From assembly GCF_002632755.1 (NCBI RefSeq), contig NZ_NJAK01000001.1:744001-808000 (forward strand): DNA of 64,000 nt, read 5' to 3'. Shown piece after piece: positions 1-11,739 of the stretch. The stretch's first letter is position 1. Each line of letters begins with the position of its first letter. Origin of the DNA: Xenorhabdus ishibashii. GTDB lineage: Bacteria; Pseudomonadota; Gammaproteobacteria; Enterobacterales; Enterobacteriaceae. The position numbers and the translations under genes were made by a program. The notes beneath the pieces were generated by a model that ran no database searches, was not told the origin of the DNA, and saw only the letters and a program-made list of their open reading frames with translations.

Positions 1-2
1 AA

Positions 3-914
3 TTTATTCAGATTTCAGGTTTGCGGGGCAAGGGAGTGAAAGCGTTACTTGCTGCCCCAATTAGAATTTTTAAGGCTATTCGACAGGCAAAAGCCATTAT
101 GCGCCGTTATCAGCCCGATGTTGTGCTGGGAATGGGAGGATATGTCTCCGGGCCAGGTGGAATAGCGGCATGGTTGTGTGGCATTCCGGTTGTACTGCAC
201 GAACAAAATGGCATTGCAGGGCTGACTAATCGTTGGTTGGCCAAAATTGCCAAAACGGTGTTACAGGCGTTTCCGGGGGCATTCCCTGGCGCGCCCGTTG
301 TTGGTAATCCCGTAAGGGAAGACGTACTGGCATTGCCAGAACCAATACAGCGTTTGGCCGGGCGTGAAGGATCTGTTCGGGTTCTGGTCGTTGGTGGTAG
401 TCAAGGCGCAAGAATATTGAACCAAACTATGCCAGAAGTAGCCGCTCGCTTGGGCGATAAAATCACTTTATGGCATCAGGCAGGCAAGGGCGCCAGAGAA
501 GAGACACAAAAACAATATGAGAATTCAGTTAAATCTGAATTCAAAGTGACTGAATTTATTGATGATATGGCGCAGGCTTATGCGTGGGCTGATATTGTCG
601 TATGTCGCTCCGGTGCACTTACAGTTAGTGAAGTTTCCGCCGCAGGCTTACCGGCGATTTTTGTTCCTTTCCAGCATAAAGATCGCCAGCAATATTGGAA
701 TGCTTTGCCTTTGGAAAAAGCGGGAGCCGCAAAGATACTCGAACAACCCGAATTTACGGTTGATGCTGTCGTCGGGTTATTGACCCAGTGGCAACGTCCA
801 CAATTGTTAGAAATGGCAGAGAAAGCACGTTCAGTCGCTATTATCAATGCAACCGAGCGTGTGGCAGCAACGTTAATCGATGCTGCAAAAAATCATTCAG
901 GCCGTTCCAGATAG
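3..914 (+). CDS. murG: MurG, lipid II synthase (5' end outside window)
   Basis: UDP-N-acetylglucosamine transferase that converts lipid I to lipid II on the cytoplasmic face of the inner membrane. The reading frame is open from base 3 with no start codon. The N-terminal domain containing the first glycine-rich loop lies upstream of the window, so roughly the last 300 residues are present. Visible family signatures are the [11 protein letters not shown] loop, [11 protein letters not shown] and the [11 protein letters not shown] turn that opens the UDP-GlcNAc-binding C-terminal domain. murC follows after 36 bp in the same direction, the standard dcw order. The TTG at base 21 is an internal leucine codon, not the start. 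Confidence 0.97.
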   Translation, partial: FIQISGLRGKGVKALLAAPIRIFKAIRQAKAIMRRYQPDVVLGMGGYVSGPGGIAAWLCGIPVVLHEQNGIAGLTNRWLAKIAKTVLQAFPGAFPGAPVVGNPVREDVLALPEPIQRLAGREGSVRVLVVGGSQGARILNQTMPEVAARLGDKITLWHQAGKGAREETQKQYENSVKSEFKVTEFIDDMAQAYAWADIVVCRSGALTVSEVSAAGLPAIFVPFQHKDRQQYWNALPLEKAGAAKILEQPEFTVDAVVGLLTQWQRPQLLEMAEKARSVAIINATERVAATLIDAAKNHSGRSR

Positions 915-950
915 AACGGTGACGTAAACATAACGAGTGAAGATTAAAAC

Positions 951-2426
951 GTGAATACACAACAGTTGGCGAAATTAAGAGCTTCAGTGCCTGAAATGAG
1001 AAAAGTCAGGCATATCCACTTTGTTGGCATTGGTGGTGCTGGCATGGGTGGTATCGCCGAGGTGTTGGCTAATGAAGGTTATCAGATAAGTGGTTCTGAT
1101 CTGGCGCCCAATCCTGTCACACAGCAATTGATTGCACTGGGTGCAACTATTTATTTCAATCACCGTCCAGAAAATGTGCGTGACGCTAGTGTAGTGGTGG
1201 CATCCACGGCTATTTCGGCGGAAAACCCAGAAATTGTGGCTGCGCGGGAAGCGCGTATCCCGGTTATCCGTCGTGCGGAAATGCTGGCAGAGCTGATGCG
1301 TTATCGCCACGGTATCGCTATTGCGGGAACGCATGGAAAAACCACGACGACGGCAATGATTGCTGGCATTTATGCACAGGCAGGTCTTGATCCTACATTT
1401 GTGAATGGTGGGTTGGTCAAAGCGGCAGGGACGCATGCTCGCTTAGGTAGCAGCCGCTATCTGATTGCAGAAGCAGATGAAAGTGATGCTTCATTCTTGC
1501 ACTTGCAGCCCATGATGGCAGTTGTCACCAATATTGAAGCTGACCACATGGATACCTACCAAGGGGATTTCGAAAACTTAAAGCAAACGTTCGTTAACTT
1601 CCTGCATAACCTGCCATTTTATGGGCGTGCGGTTATGTGTATTGACGATCCTGTTGTGAAAGAACTAATCCCCCAAATTGGGCGTTATATCACAACCTAT
1701 GGTTTCAGTGAGGAAGCAGACGTCCGTATTACCCACTATGAGCAGAAAGGCGCTCAGGGATTTTTCACTATCAGCCGGTTGGATTTGCCGGATTTGCATG
1801 TAGTGTTAAATGCCCCTGGCCGCCACAATGCGCTGAATGCAACTGCCGCGGTTGCAGTGGCAACAGAAGAAGGCATTGATGATACCGCCATTCTGGCCTC
1901 TCTGGCTGAGTTTCAGGGAACCGGACGCCGCTTTGATTTTCTGGGAAATTTTCCTCTTAAACATATTAATGACAAAGAAGGTAGTGTGATGTTGGTTGAT
2001 GATTATGGTCATCACCCAACAGAAGTTGATGCCACGATTAAAGCTGCACGAGCGGGTTGGGGGGATAAACGCATTGTCATGGTATTCCAGCCACACCGTT
2101 ATACAAGAACTCGTGATTTATATGATGATTTTGCCAATGTTCTGAGTCAGGTAGATGTTCTATTAATGTTGGATGTGTATGCCGCAGGTGAAACGCCGAT
2201 CCCTGGCGCGGATAGCCGTTCTTTATGCCGTACTATCCGCAGTCGTGGCAAATTGGACCCGATTTTTGTATCAGAACCTGAACAAGTTTCAATCATTCTG
2301 TCACAGGTGATAGAAAACAATGATTTAGTTTTGGTACAGGGTGCCGGAAATATCGGTAAAATAGCGCGCAATTTGGCTGAAACAAAATTGCAGCCATCTT
2401 TTTATGAGGGAGAACATCATGGTTGA
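951..2426 (+). CDS. murC: MurC, UDP-N-acetylmuramate--L-alanine ligase
   Basis: ATP-dependent cytoplasmic ligase that adds L-alanine to UDP-MurNAc, the first step of stem-peptide assembly. It has 491 residues, the normal MurC length, and starts at GTG (951). The UDP-binding loop GIGGAGMGG is at residues 27-35, the Mur-ligase ATP loop GTHGKTTTT at 126-134, and the C-terminal domain carries the [12 protein letters not shown] segment. The 3' end overlaps ddlB by 8 bp, so the ddlB ribosome-binding site lies inside murC and the two are probably translationally coupled. This is an ordinary dcw-cluster gene with no oddities. Confidence 0.98.
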   Translation: MNTQQLAKLRASVPEMRKVRHIHFVGIGGAGMGGIAEVLANEGYQISGSDLAPNPVTQQLIALGATIYFNHRPENVRDASVVVASTAISAENPEIVAAREARIPVIRRAEMLAELMRYRHGIAIAGTHGKTTTTAMIAGIYAQAGLDPTFVNGGLVKAAGTHARLGSSRYLIAEADESDASFLHLQPMMAVVTNIEADHMDTYQGDFENLKQTFVNFLHNLPFYGRAVMCIDDPVVKELIPQIGRYITTYGFSEEADVRITHYEQKGAQGFFTISRLDLPDLHVVLNAPGRHNALNATAAVAVATEEGIDDTAILASLAEFQGTGRRFDFLGNFPLKHINDKEGSVMLVDDYGHHPTEVDATIKAARAGWGDKRIVMVFQPHRYTRTRDLYDDFANVLSQVDVLLMLDVYAAGETPIPGADSRSLCRTIRSRGKLDPIFVSEPEQVSIILSQVIENNDLVLVQGAGNIGKIARNLAETKLQPSFYEGEHHG

Positions 2427-3339
2427 TAAAGTTGCTGTTCTGTTGGGCGGAACTTCCGCTGAACGCGAAGTTTCATTGCAATCAGGGCATGCGGTTGTGG
2501 CAGGGCTGAAGGAAGCGGGCATTAATGCCTATTCAGTTGATACAAAAGACTTTGATGTGACTAAACTCAAAGAGGAAGGATTCAATAAAGTCTTTATCGC
2601 ACTGCACGGTCGCGGTGGTGAAGATGGTACATTGCAAGGTTTGCTGGAATTTTTGCAAATTCCTTATACCGGCAGCGGAGTAATGGCATCTGCCTTGTCA
2701 ATGGACAAAATGCGCACAAAACAGCTCTGGCAGGGAGCAAAACTGCCTATTTCACCTTATGTCGTAATTAATTCTCTAAAATTTGAACAACTTAATGATT
2801 TACAACTCAAAGAGTATGTTCAAGAACTAGGTTTGCCATTAATGATTAAACCGAATCTGGAAGGCTCCAGTGTAGGGATGACCAAAGTGAATGAGTATGC
2901 TGAATTGCGTGACGCTCTGGAGCTGGCATTTAAATACGATACTAATGTATTGGTCGAAAAATGGCTGTTTGGTCCTGAATATACCGTCGGATTTTTGGGG
3001 GATGAGGCTCTTCCTTCTATCCGTATTCAGGTTTCAAACACATTTTATGATTATGATGCGAAATATATTTCGAACCAAACGCAATATTTTTGTCCAAGCG
3101 GCTTGAGTGCGGAAAAAGAGCAAGAGCTATTAGATATCGCCTTAAAGGCATATAAGGCGCTGGGATGTCATGGCTGGGGGCGAGTTGATATCATGGATGA
3201 TGGGAAGGGTAATTTCTACCTGTTGGAAGCCAATACTTCCCCGGGTATGACCAGTCATAGCCTTGTGCCAACTGCTGCGCGTCAGGCTGGATTAAGTTTT
3301 TCTCAACTCGTAGCGAAAATTTTGGAGCTGGCTGATTAA
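2419..3339 (+). CDS. ddlB: DdlB, D-alanine--D-alanine ligase
   Basis: ATP-grasp ligase that makes the D-Ala-D-Ala dipeptide of peptidoglycan precursors. I use the ATG at 2419 rather than the in-frame ATG at 2404. It gives [11 protein letters not shown], matching the family N-terminus and a 306-residue protein, and GAGGG lies just upstream (2406-2410). Signatures are [26 protein letters not shown], the ATP-grasp segment [11 protein letters not shown] and the C-terminal [17 protein letters not shown]. It overlaps murC by 8 bp and is followed by ftsQ with 1 bp between stop and start, consistent with one transcription unit. Confidence 0.97.
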   Translation: MVDKVAVLLGGTSAEREVSLQSGHAVVAGLKEAGINAYSVDTKDFDVTKLKEEGFNKVFIALHGRGGEDGTLQGLLEFLQIPYTGSGVMASALSMDKMRTKQLWQGAKLPISPYVVINSLKFEQLNDLQLKEYVQELGLPLMIKPNLEGSSVGMTKVNEYAELRDALELAFKYDTNVLVEKWLFGPEYTVGFLGDEALPSIRIQVSNTFYDYDAKYISNQTQYFCPSGLSAEKEQELLDIALKAYKALGCHGWGRVDIMDDGKGNFYLLEANTSPGMTSHSLVPTAARQAGLSFSQLVAKILELAD

Positions 3340-3340
3340 T

Positions 3341-4156
3341 ATGTCGCAGGCAGCCCGGAATATCCGGGAGCGGGAGATTGAAGCGCAGAGAGCTCGTCCC
3401 AGTAATGGCTACTATCTGACTGGGATTGCCTTCTTCTTGATGGTCGTCGGTATCATCATATGGGGGGGCTGGATGACACTGGATTGGATGAAAGATCCTA
3501 GCAGATTACCACTCTCAAAGCTGGTACTGACTGGTGAGCGACATTACACCACGAATGATGATGTAAGGCAGTCTATTTTGTCCCTGGGATCTCCTGGAAC
3601 ATTTATGACTCAGGATGTCAACGGCATTCAGGAAAAGATTGAACAACTGCCGTGGATCCGGCAGGTCACTGTTCGGAAACAATGGCCTGATGAACTTAAA
3701 ATACATCTGGTAGAATACGTACCTTATGTGCGCTGGAATGATACCCAATTGTTAGATGATGAAGGTCGGGTATTTAGCCTGCCTATAGAGCGCAGTGCAA
3801 ATGGGCAGTATCCGATGTTGTATGGACCAGAAGGCAAAGAAAAGGACGCATTGAGTGAATACCACACAATGGCAGCTTTTCTTGAAAAACACCAGATGAA
3901 ACTGAAAGCAGTGATCATGACAGCACGTAATTCCTGGCAACTGATATTGGATAACGATATCCGTTTAGAGCTAGGAAATCGAGATAAAATGGAGCGAATG
4001 AAACGTTTTGTTGAACTTTATCCGGTGTTGTTAAAAAACACTGAAAAACGTGTGGCTTATGTTGACTTGCGTTATGACAGCGGTGCTGCAGTAGGTTGGG
4101 CTCCTTTATTAACTGATACGCCGGTTTCAATAAACGAGCAAGAAAACAAACAGTGA
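3341..4156 (+). CDS. ftsQ: FtsQ, divisome scaffold protein
   Basis: Bitopic inner-membrane protein that links early and late divisome components through FtsB and FtsL. It has 271 residues. A charged cytoplasmic N-terminus (about 1-22) is followed by one membrane segment (about 24-46) and then a periplasmic POTRA domain starting near [13 protein letters not shown]. The PYVRWN motif characteristic of FtsQ is present. It begins 1 bp after the ddlB stop and ends 32 bp before the ftsA start. Nothing is unusual. Confidence 0.96.
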   Translation: MSQAARNIREREIEAQRARPSNGYYLTGIAFFLMVVGIIIWGGWMTLDWMKDPSRLPLSKLVLTGERHYTTNDDVRQSILSLGSPGTFMTQDVNGIQEKIEQLPWIRQVTVRKQWPDELKIHLVEYVPYVRWNDTQLLDDEGRVFSLPIERSANGQYPMLYGPEGKEKDALSEYHTMAAFLEKHQMKLKAVIMTARNSWQLILDNDIRLELGNRDKMERMKRFVELYPVLLKNTEKRVAYVDLRYDSGAAVGWAPLLTDTPVSINEQENKQ

Positions 4157-4188
4157 CTGGTAATAATACAGAGACAGGCAGAATAACG

Positions 4189-5445
4189 ATGATCAAATCA
4201 ACGGACAGAAAATTGGTAGTTGGCCTTGAAATTGGTACAGCAAAGGTATCTGCCTTGGTTGGTGAAATTCTGCCCGATGGTATGGTCAATATTATCGGAG
4301 TAGGAAATTGCCCATCCCGCGGCATGGATAAAGGCGGTGTCAACGATCTTGAATCGGTCGTCAAGTGCGTACAGCGTGCCATTGATCAGGCTGAACTGAT
4401 GGCGGATTGCCAGATATCTTCAGTCTATCTGGCACTTTCCGGCAAGCATATCAGTTGCCAGAACGAAATTGGCATGGTGCCGGTTTCGGAAGAAGAAGTC
4501 ACACAGGATGATGTGGACAGTGTTGTCCATACAGCTAAGTCAGTTCGTGTTCGTGATGAACACCGTATTTTGCATGTGATCCCACAGGAATACGCGATTG
4601 ACTATCAGGAAGGGATCAAAAATCCGGTTGGACTCTCTGGCGTGCGTATGCAGGCGAAAGTCCATTTGATTACCTGCCATAACGACATGGCGAAAAACAT
4701 CGTAAAAGCTGTAGAACGTTGTGGGTTGAAAGTTGATCAACTTATTTTTGCAGGACTGGCAGCAAGTTATGCTGTGTTAACAGAAGATGAACGTGAATTG
4801 GGGGTGTGCGTCGTTGATATCGGCGGCGGCACGATGGATATCGCTGTATACACTGGCGGTGCATTACGTCATACCAAGGTAATTCCTTATGCAGGCAATG
4901 TGGTGACAAGTGATATCGCCTATGCGTTTGGTACTCCTCCAAGTGATGCTGAAACCATCAAGGTTCGTCATGGTTGCGCATTGGGTTCGATAGTGAGCAA
5001 GGATGAGAGTGTAGAAGTTCCGAGTGTGGGAGGACGCCCTCCTCGTAGCTTGCAGCGTCAAACATTGGCTGAAGTGATCGAACCCCGTTATACCGAACTG
5101 CTGAATTTAGTGAACGATGAGATTTTGCGATTGCAGGAGCAATTGCGGCAGCAGGGAGTAAAACACCACCTGGCGGCAGGGATTGTCCTGACAGGAGGAG
5201 GCGCCCAGATTGATGGTCTGGCCGAATGTGCTCAGCGGGTATTTCATACCCAGGTTCGCATTGGCCGCCCCCTGAACATCACTGGATTGACAGATTATGT
5301 GCAGGAGCCTTGCTACTCAACAGCGCTTGGACTTCTGCATTATGGCAAAGAATCCCACCTTGGCGGAGATTCTGATGCCGATAAAAGAACGTCAGTAAGT
5401 GGCTGGTTTAAGAAAGTCAGCAACTGGCTGAAAAAAGAATTTTGA
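4189..5445 (+). CDS. ftsA: FtsA, actin-like membrane anchor of the Z-ring
   Basis: Actin-family ATPase that tethers FtsZ to the inner membrane and recruits later divisome proteins. The start at ATG 4189 gives MIKSTDRKLVVGLEIGTAK, the expected N-terminus. The longer frame opening at 4153 would add 12 residues not found in the family. The 418-residue product has the phosphate loops GLEIGTAKVSALVG and VVDIGGGTMDIAVY. The C-terminal amphipathic targeting helix (GWFKKVSNWLKKEF) carries the alternating hydrophobic and basic pattern needed for membrane binding. It lies 66 bp upstream of ftsZ. Confidence 0.98.
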   Translation: MIKSTDRKLVVGLEIGTAKVSALVGEILPDGMVNIIGVGNCPSRGMDKGGVNDLESVVKCVQRAIDQAELMADCQISSVYLALSGKHISCQNEIGMVPVSEEEVTQDDVDSVVHTAKSVRVRDEHRILHVIPQEYAIDYQEGIKNPVGLSGVRMQAKVHLITCHNDMAKNIVKAVERCGLKVDQLIFAGLAASYAVLTEDERELGVCVVDIGGGTMDIAVYTGGALRHTKVIPYAGNVVTSDIAYAFGTPPSDAETIKVRHGCALGSIVSKDESVEVPSVGGRPPRSLQRQTLAEVIEPRYTELLNLVNDEILRLQEQLRQQGVKHHLAAGIVLTGGGAQIDGLAECAQRVFHTQVRIGRPLNITGLTDYVQEPCYSTALGLLHYGKESHLGGDSDADKRTSVSGWFKKVSNWLKKEF

Positions 5446-5511
5446 TTTTTTATACAGGGGCCATGACAATGTCGCCGGCCTCGATATAAAGGCACAAAAC
5501 GGAGAGAAATT

Positions 5512-6675
5512 ATGTTTGAACCACTGGAATTAACCAACGACGCGGTGATTAAAGTCATCGGCGTCGGCGGCGGCGGCGGTAATGCTGTGGAGCACATGGT
5601 GCGTGAGCGTATTGAAGGAGTTGACTTCTTTGCGGTTAACACGGACGCTCAAGCACTGCGTAAGACGGCTGTTGGTCAGACTATCCAGATTGGCAACGGC
5701 ATTACGAAAGGATTAGGCGCTGGTGCGAACCCTGAGGTTGGTCGTACTGCTGCGGAAGAAGACCGCGAATCATTGCGTACTGCACTAGAAGGTGCAGATA
5801 TGGTATTTATTGCCGCAGGTATGGGGGGTGGTACGGGAACGGGGGCAGCCCCTGTTGTGGCTGAAATTGCCAAAGAACTTGGCATTTTGACCGTTGCCGT
5901 CGTCACTAAGCCATTTAATTTCGAAGGCAAAAAACGTATGGCCTTCGCGGAACAAGGGATCACTGAACTGTCCAAACATGTGGACTCATTGATCACTATT
6001 CCAAATGACAAGTTATTGAAAGTCCTGGGACGAGGCATTTCCCTGTTGGATGCATTCGGTGCAGCCAATGATGTTCTGAAAGGAGCGGTTCAGGGTATTG
6101 CCGAACTGATTACTCGCCCAGGTCTGATGAATGTTGACTTCGCTGACGTTCGTACCGTGATGTCGGAAATGGGTTACGCCATGATGGGGTCAGGTATTGC
6201 ACAAGGCGAAGATCGTGCGGAAGAAGCCGCAGAGATGGCTATCTCCAGCCCATTGTTGGAAGATATTGATCTTTCTGGTGCACGTGGTGTTCTGGTCAAC
6301 ATTACAGCGGGCTTCGACCTGCGTTTGGATGAATTTGAAACAGTGGGTAACACAATCCGTGCATTTGCTTCTGATAATGCAACGGTGGTTATCGGTACGT
6401 CACTGGATCCAGACATGAATGATGAGCTGCGTGTAACCGTTGTGGCAACCGGCATTGGCATGGATAAACGTCCAGAAATCACCCTGGTGACCAATAACAA
6501 GACTCCTCAGACAAACACGATGGAGCGCCGTTACCAGCAAATATCGGGTGGAATCTCTTCATTATCCGATGAGAATAAAACGGTAGCAAAAGTTGTCAAT
6601 GACCAGAATGCACATACGAGCAAAGAGCCTGATTACCTGGATATTCCTGCATTTTTGCGTAAGCAGGCTGATTAA
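5512..6675 (+). CDS. ftsZ: FtsZ, tubulin-like division GTPase
   Basis: Polymerising GTPase that forms the cytokinetic ring. It has 387 residues, close to the E. coli length. The tubulin signature GGGTGTG is at residues 105-111, within the globular domain (about 10-316). A short variable linker follows, then the conserved C-terminal tail [14 protein letters not shown] that binds FtsA, ZipA, ZapD and MinC. The ATG follows a strong GGAGAG ribosome-binding site (5501-5506). Partners encoded in this window include FtsA, FtsQ, ZapD and ZapA. Confidence 0.99.
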   Translation: MFEPLELTNDAVIKVIGVGGGGGNAVEHMVRERIEGVDFFAVNTDAQALRKTAVGQTIQIGNGITKGLGAGANPEVGRTAAEEDRESLRTALEGADMVFIAAGMGGGTGTGAAPVVAEIAKELGILTVAVVTKPFNFEGKKRMAFAEQGITELSKHVDSLITIPNDKLLKVLGRGISLLDAFGAANDVLKGAVQGIAELITRPGLMNVDFADVRTVMSEMGYAMMGSGIAQGEDRAEEAAEMAISSPLLEDIDLSGARGVLVNITAGFDLRLDEFETVGNTIRAFASDNATVVIGTSLDPDMNDELRVTVVATGIGMDKRPEITLVTNNKTPQTNTMERRYQQISGGISSLSDENKTVAKVVNDQNAHTSKEPDYLDIPAFLRKQAD

Positions 6676-6686
6676 TTGCTAAAAAA

Positions 6687-6714
6687 TTGGCTTCTCCGCT
6701 TTTTGTGTTAAAAT
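6687..6714 (+). promoter_or_regulatory. candidate sigma-70 promoter for lpxC
   Basis: TTGGCT (6687-6692) and TAAAAT (6709-6714) are separated by 16 bp in the ftsZ-lpxC intergenic region. Both boxes are close to sigma-70 consensus and the expected transcription start would be about 50 bp before the lpxC ATG. This is inferred from consensus only. lpxC could also be read from upstream dcw promoters. Confidence 0.35.
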
Positions 6715-6750
6715 ATCCTGCCAGTCATGCATTATAGTGATTGGCGGGAT
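6715..6750 (+). promoter_or_regulatory. hairpin between ftsZ and lpxC
   Basis: An imperfect inverted repeat has a 13-bp left arm (6715-6727) and right arm (6738-6750), with two positions that become G-U pairs in RNA and a 10-nt loop. No T-run follows, so it may stabilise mRNA or partly attenuate transcription rather than fully terminate. It ends 24 bp before the lpxC start codon. Confidence 0.45.
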
Positions 6751-6771
6751 AAGTTACATTGCGAGATATAA

Positions 6772-7692
<921 letters not shown>

Positions 7693-7715
7693 TGGCTGAC
7701 ATGTGTATTGATAAA

Positions 7716-7732
7716 GAATGTTGAGAACATTC
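7716..7732. terminator. short hairpin downstream of lpxC
   Basis: A perfect 7-bp stem (GAATGTT/AACATTC) with a 3-nt loop lies in the 104-bp gap between the convergent lpxC and DUF721 genes. No T-run is attached, so terminator function is only a guess. Confidence 0.3.
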
Positions 7733-7796
7733 CTATGATGCACCAATGGGTTATGTTATCTATTACGCTCCTTTCTCTGATGTTTTTCATTCGGCG

Positions 7797-8333
7797 TTAG
7801 CGCTTCTTCTTGGCTGTACTGGTACCCTCTCCGGCCAGTGCAGCCAACCGTTCCAATTTCCTTTTTAATCTTTCAGGGCTGTTTTCAGCCAATATCATTA
7901 ATGTTTTTGCACTTGCATGAGTAAGCTGGCGCTTTGGCAATTCCTGATTATCATTACTGAATACTTTTGTTGATAATTTTGGGAACTCTTGTTCATTATT
8001 ATCACACTTAACCATTAATGATGGGTTAATCCTGATGTCGATTGAGGATAAAGATGGTAGAATTTCGCTCCTCAATGTGGACAACAAGACAGGGATCTCA
8101 TAACGCAGCCGAGTCATCCAACTGGCATTTCCTGCTTCCAGTACCAGAATTTGTTTGCGATAATTGGCAACCCTGCACCATGGGTGCAATTGTGCAGGAA
8201 GCAAACTGAGAACAGCTCGGTTGAGTTTTAGTAATGCGATGGCATGTTGTTGAATGATTTGAAGTGGGCTTTTTCCGACAGTTGCCGCGTCTTCAAACAG
8301 CTTATCCAGTGATTGTGGGCGGCTATCTCGCAT
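7797..8333 (-). CDS. DUF721 (DciA-like) protein
   Basis: A 178-residue protein divergent from secM (37 bp between starts). The central block HPWCRVANYRKQILVLEAGN followed by SWMTRLRYEIPVLLSTLR is typical of DUF721, the domain of DciA. DciA loads or operates the replicative helicase DnaB in bacteria that lack DnaC. N-terminal sequence (SLDKLFEDAATVGKSPLQ) also fits the family. The C-terminal third is basic and low-complexity, ending TAKKKR. E. coli K-12 has no gene here. The domain match is made by eye, and helicase-loading function in this organism is inference. A nucleic-acid-binding role not tied to DnaB is the alternative. Confidence 0.8.
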   Translation of the reverse strand: MRDSRPQSLDKLFEDAATVGKSPLQIIQQHAIALLKLNRAVLSLLPAQLHPWCRVANYRKQILVLEAGNASWMTRLRYEIPVLLSTLRSEILPSLSSIDIRINPSLMVKCDNNEQEFPKLSTKVFSNDNQELPKRQLTHASAKTLMILAENSPERLKRKLERLAALAGEGTSTAKKKR

Positions 8334-8370
8334 AATAGGGGCAGTTCCAGTATTTATTAATGAAGGATTA

Positions 8371-8925
8371 ATGAGTATTTTAAATCTTTGGCGACAATTT
8401 GGTAGGCGTTATTTTTGGTCTCACCTTTTACTGGGCATGGTTGCTACAGGAATTGGTGTTCCTACTGTTTTCGCCGGAGTGGCAGAAGGCCCGCATCATA
8501 CAAATGCTTCGTCTGCTCAGGGTAGCCACCATCAAGCGCTTTCCTCTTTTGAACACTTATTTAAATTACATTTGCTCCAATTAAAAAGTGTTCAGCGTCA
8601 ACCCGCTAATTATCTAAATTACTGGCAGCAACATGCCGTCCGTAATGTGATCCGTCAACTTTCTTTTGCTTTTTCAGTTGCTGAACCCGTCAAGTACGAA
8701 GACGCAAAAGCAAGTACCCGGATTTCTTCTCCATCCATGCAACGGCTTATGCTGGATACGTTGTATGCCATGCTGACACAAGCACCAGCGCCATTTGAAG
8801 AAATTATCTCAGATGTTGCGATGGCAGATGTTGTGCTTCCTGAAACCTATACTCCAGCTCTCTGGATTGCTAAAGTTCAGGGAATTAGGGCAGGGCCAAC
8901 GCTCAATCATCTATTTTTGCTTTAA
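8371..8925 (+). CDS. secM: SecM, secretion monitor arrest peptide
   Basis: Periplasm-targeted regulatory peptide whose translational arrest senses Sec export activity and raises secA translation. It has 184 residues and begins like E. coli SecM (WRQFG-RYFW-HLLLGMVA), giving a long signal sequence up to about residue 36. The arrest core ends WIAKVQGIRAGP at residues 165-176, keeping the critical W, I, G-I-R-A-G-P residues. The Phe that normally lies five residues before Trp is Tyr160 here. Eight residues follow the arrest Pro (TLNHLFLL), a hydrophobic tail longer than the four-residue E. coli end. secA follows after 94 bp. Confidence 0.95.
   Translation: MSILNLWRQFGRRYFWSHLLLGMVATGIGVPTVFAGVAEGPHHTNASSAQGSHHQALSSFEHLFKLHLLQLKSVQRQPANYLNYWQQHAVRNVIRQLSFAFSVAEPVKYEDAKASTRISSPSMQRLMLDTLYAMLTQAPAPFEEIISDVAMADVVLPETYTPALWIAKVQGIRAGPTLNHLFLL
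8848..8898 (+). promoter_or_regulatory. SecM translational arrest sequence
   Basis: Codons 160-176 encode Y-TPAL-WI-AKVQ-GIRAGP. The ribosome is expected to stall near the Pro codon CCA at 8896-8898 until the nascent chain is pulled by SecA. The codons for the Ala-Gly-Pro part contain AGGGC (8892-8896), complementary to GCCCT (8997-9001) just upstream of secA. A short RNA helix coupling the two is therefore possible but weak (5 bp). Confidence 0.8.
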
Positions 8926-8932
8926 TGCTGCT

Positions 8933-8999
8933 GTCTTATTTCAATCTAAGTGTAATAAGACAATTTTTAATAAATGATTGAGTGGCTACAACAATAGCC
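8933..8999 (+). promoter_or_regulatory. two hairpins in the secM-secA leader
   Basis: The first hairpin has perfect 8-bp arms GTCTTATT (8933-8940) and AATAAGAC (8954-8961) followed by AATTTTT, so it could also be a weak terminator. The second is GGCTA (8984-8988) with TAGCC (8995-8999), about 20 bp before the secA ATG. One or both may help hide the secA initiation region when SecM is not stalled. No strong Shine-Dalgarno sequence is seen for secA, which fits a regulated start. Confidence 0.45.
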
Positions 9000-9019
9000 C
9001 TATCTGAGATGTACTAATT

Positions 9020-11728
9020 ATGCTGATTAAATTACTGACAAAGATTTTTGGTAGCCGCAATGACCGTACCTTGCGCCGTTTGCGCAAAGTGGTTGATGAA
9101 ATCAACCGTATGGAGCCGAACTTTGAAAAACTCTCTGATGAAGAACTGAAAGCGAAAACAGAACAATTTCGTGCCCGTTTAAAAGAGGGAGAATCACTGG
9201 ATAAAATTCTGCCAGAAGCGTTCGCTACGGTACGTGAAGCCAGTAAGCGTGTATTTAGTATGCGCCATTTTGATGTGCAGTTGTTGGGCGGGATGGTCTT
9301 GAACGAACGCTGTATAGCAGAAATGCGTACTGGTGAAGGGAAGACATTGACCGCAACATTGCCCGCTTATCTTAATGCCCTAAGTGGCAAAGGCGTTCAC
9401 ATTGTGACCGTGAACGATTATCTGGCACAACGCGATGCTGAAAATAACCGCCCCCTGTTTGAGTTTCTTGGTTTGAGTGTCGGCATTAACTTACCGAATA
9501 TGCCAGCGCCGGCAAAACGTGAGGCTTATGCTGCGGATATCACTTACGGTACTAACAATGAGTTTGGCTTTGACTATTTGCGTGACAATATGGCATTTAG
9601 TCCAGAAGAGCGAGTTCAACGTAAATTGCACTATGCGTTGGTGGATGAAGTTGACTCGATTCTGATCGACGAAGCTCGTACCCCACTGATTATTTCAGGA
9701 CCTGCGGAAGACAGCTCTGAGCTTTACATCAAAGTAGACAAGCTGATCCCGAAACTGGTTCGTCAGGAAAAAGAGGATTCAGATACCTTCCAAGGAGAAG
9801 GACATTTCTCTGTTGATGAAAAAACACGCCAAGTCAACCTGACAGAGCGTGGTCTGGTATTGATTGAAGAGTTATTGGTGGATGCCAAATTGATGGATGA
9901 AGGTGAATCTTTATATTCGCCGACCAATATCATGCTGATGCACCATGTGACAGCCGCCCTGCGCGCTCATGCCCTGTTTACCCGTGATGTTGACTACATC
10001 GTTAAAGAGGGTGAGGTCATCATCGTTGATGAGCATACAGGGCGTACCATGCAAGGACGTCGTTGGTCTGATGGTCTGCATCAGGCTGTAGAAGCGAAAG
10101 AAGGTGTCGAGATTCAGAATGAAAACCAGACTCTGGCGTCAATCACATTCCAGAACTATTTCCGTATATACGAAAAATTGGCAGGTATGACAGGAACCGC
10201 CGACACGGAAGCCTTTGAATTCAGATCCATTTACAAACTAGATACCATTGTCATTCCAACCAATCGCCCAATGGTTCGTCAGGATCTACCGGATCTGATC
10301 TATATGACAGAAAAGGAAAAAATTGATGCGATCATTGAAGACATCAGGGAGCGGACAAGCAGTGGTCAGCCTGTTTTGGTGGGAACAATCTCGATTGAGA
10401 AATCGGAATTGGTGTCTAACGCATTAACGAAAGCTGGCATTGTACATAACGTTCTGAACGCAAAATTCCACGCATTGGAAGCTGATATCATCGCGCAGGC
10501 TGGTCAGTCTGGTACAGTGACGATTGCAACCAACATGGCTGGACGTGGTACAGACATCATGTTGGGAGGAAGCTGGCAAGCGGAAGTTGCTAAATTGGAA
10601 GAGCCAACTGAAGCACAAATCGAGAAAATCAAGGCAGAATGGCAAGAGCGCCACGACGCGGTATTGGCCGCGGGCGGTTTACATATTGTCGGTACAGAAC
10701 GTCATGAATCACGCCGTATTGATAACCAATTACGTGGTCGTGCGGGACGTCAGGGTGATGCGGGTTCTTCACGTTTCTACCTCTCAATGGAAGACTCCTT
10801 GATGCGTATTTTTGCTTCCGATCGTGTGACCGGTATGATGCGTAAACTTGGTATGCAGCCAGGGGAAGCAATTGAGCACCCATGGGTAACTAAAGCGATT
10901 GCGAATGCTCAGCGTAAAGTTGAGAGCCGTAACTTTGATATCCGTAAACAATTGCTGGAATATGATGATGTTGCCAACGATCAGCGTCGTGCAATTTACG
11001 CTCAGCGTAACGATTTGCTGGATGTGGGCGATGTCAGCGAAACCATCACCAGCATTCGCGAAGATGTCTTCAAAATAACAATTGATGCTTACATTCCACC
11101 ACAATCACTGGAAGAAATGTGGGATGTTGAAGGCTTACAAGAACGTTTAAGCAACGATTTCGATTTGAATTTGCCAGTCAAAGAGTGGTTGGACAAAGAG
11201 CCTGAATTGCACGAAGAAACATTGCGTGAACGTATTCTTGAGAAGGCGATAGAAGTTTATAAGCAAAAAGAAGAAATTGTCGGTACAGAAATGATGCGTA
11301 ATTTTGAAAAAGGCATCATGTTGCAAACTCTGGATACATTGTGGAAAGAGCATCTGGCAGCAATGGATTATCTACGTCAAGGCATTCACTTGCGCGGTTA
11401 CGCTCAGAAAGATCCAAAACAAGAGTATAAACGTGAATCTTTTGCCATGTTTGCCAACATGCTGGAATCACTGAAGTATGAAGTGATTAGTACCTTGAGT
11501 AAAGTTCAGGTCAGAATGCCGGAAGAAGTCGAGGCACTTGAACAGCAGCGTCGTGAAGAAGCCGAGCGTTTGGCAAGACAACAACATCTGAGCCATGAAG
11601 TTGAACAGGGCGCGTTGATGTCAAAAGCCGAAGCCCAAGTGGCAACGGGGGAGCGTAAAGTTGGACGCAATGATCCTTGCCCATGTGGTTCTGGCAAAAA
11701 ATACAAGCATTGCCACGGTCGTTTATAA
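9020..11728 (+). CDS. secA: SecA, preprotein translocase ATPase
   Basis: Motor ATPase that drives unfolded proteins through SecYEG. It has 902 residues, matching the enterobacterial length. Walker A is MRTGEGKT near residue 105, and the DEAD-like motif and helicase motifs ([36 protein letters not shown]) are all present. The C-terminal zinc-binding tail [17 protein letters not shown], which binds SecB and phospholipids, is intact. Translation is expected to be regulated by SecM arrest upstream. A minus-strand ABC-F gene follows, whereas in E. coli mutT is the next gene. Confidence 0.99.
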   Translation: MLIKLLTKIFGSRNDRTLRRLRKVVDEINRMEPNFEKLSDEELKAKTEQFRARLKEGESLDKILPEAFATVREASKRVFSMRHFDVQLLGGMVLNERCIAEMRTGEGKTLTATLPAYLNALSGKGVHIVTVNDYLAQRDAENNRPLFEFLGLSVGINLPNMPAPAKREAYAADITYGTNNEFGFDYLRDNMAFSPEERVQRKLHYALVDEVDSILIDEARTPLIISGPAEDSSELYIKVDKLIPKLVRQEKEDSDTFQGEGHFSVDEKTRQVNLTERGLVLIEELLVDAKLMDEGESLYSPTNIMLMHHVTAALRAHALFTRDVDYIVKEGEVIIVDEHTGRTMQGRRWSDGLHQAVEAKEGVEIQNENQTLASITFQNYFRIYEKLAGMTGTADTEAFEFRSIYKLDTIVIPTNRPMVRQDLPDLIYMTEKEKIDAIIEDIRERTSSGQPVLVGTISIEKSELVSNALTKAGIVHNVLNAKFHALEADIIAQAGQSGTVTIATNMAGRGTDIMLGGSWQAEVAKLEEPTEAQIEKIKAEWQERHDAVLAAGGLHIVGTERHESRRIDNQLRGRAGRQGDAGSSRFYLSMEDSLMRIFASDRVTGMMRKLGMQPGEAIEHPWVTKAIANAQRKVESRNFDIRKQLLEYDDVANDQRRAIYAQRNDLLDVGDVSETITSIREDVFKITIDAYIPPQSLEEMWDVEGLQERLSNDFDLNLPVKEWLDKEPELHEETLRERILEKAIEVYKQKEEIVGTEMMRNFEKGIMLQTLDTLWKEHLAAMDYLRQGIHLRGYAQKDPKQEYKRESFAMFANMLESLKYEVISTLSKVQVRMPEEVEALEQQRREEAERLARQQHLSHEVEQGALMSKAEAQVATGERKVGRNDPCPCGSGKKYKHCHGRL

Positions 11729-11739
11729 GCAAAAAAGTC

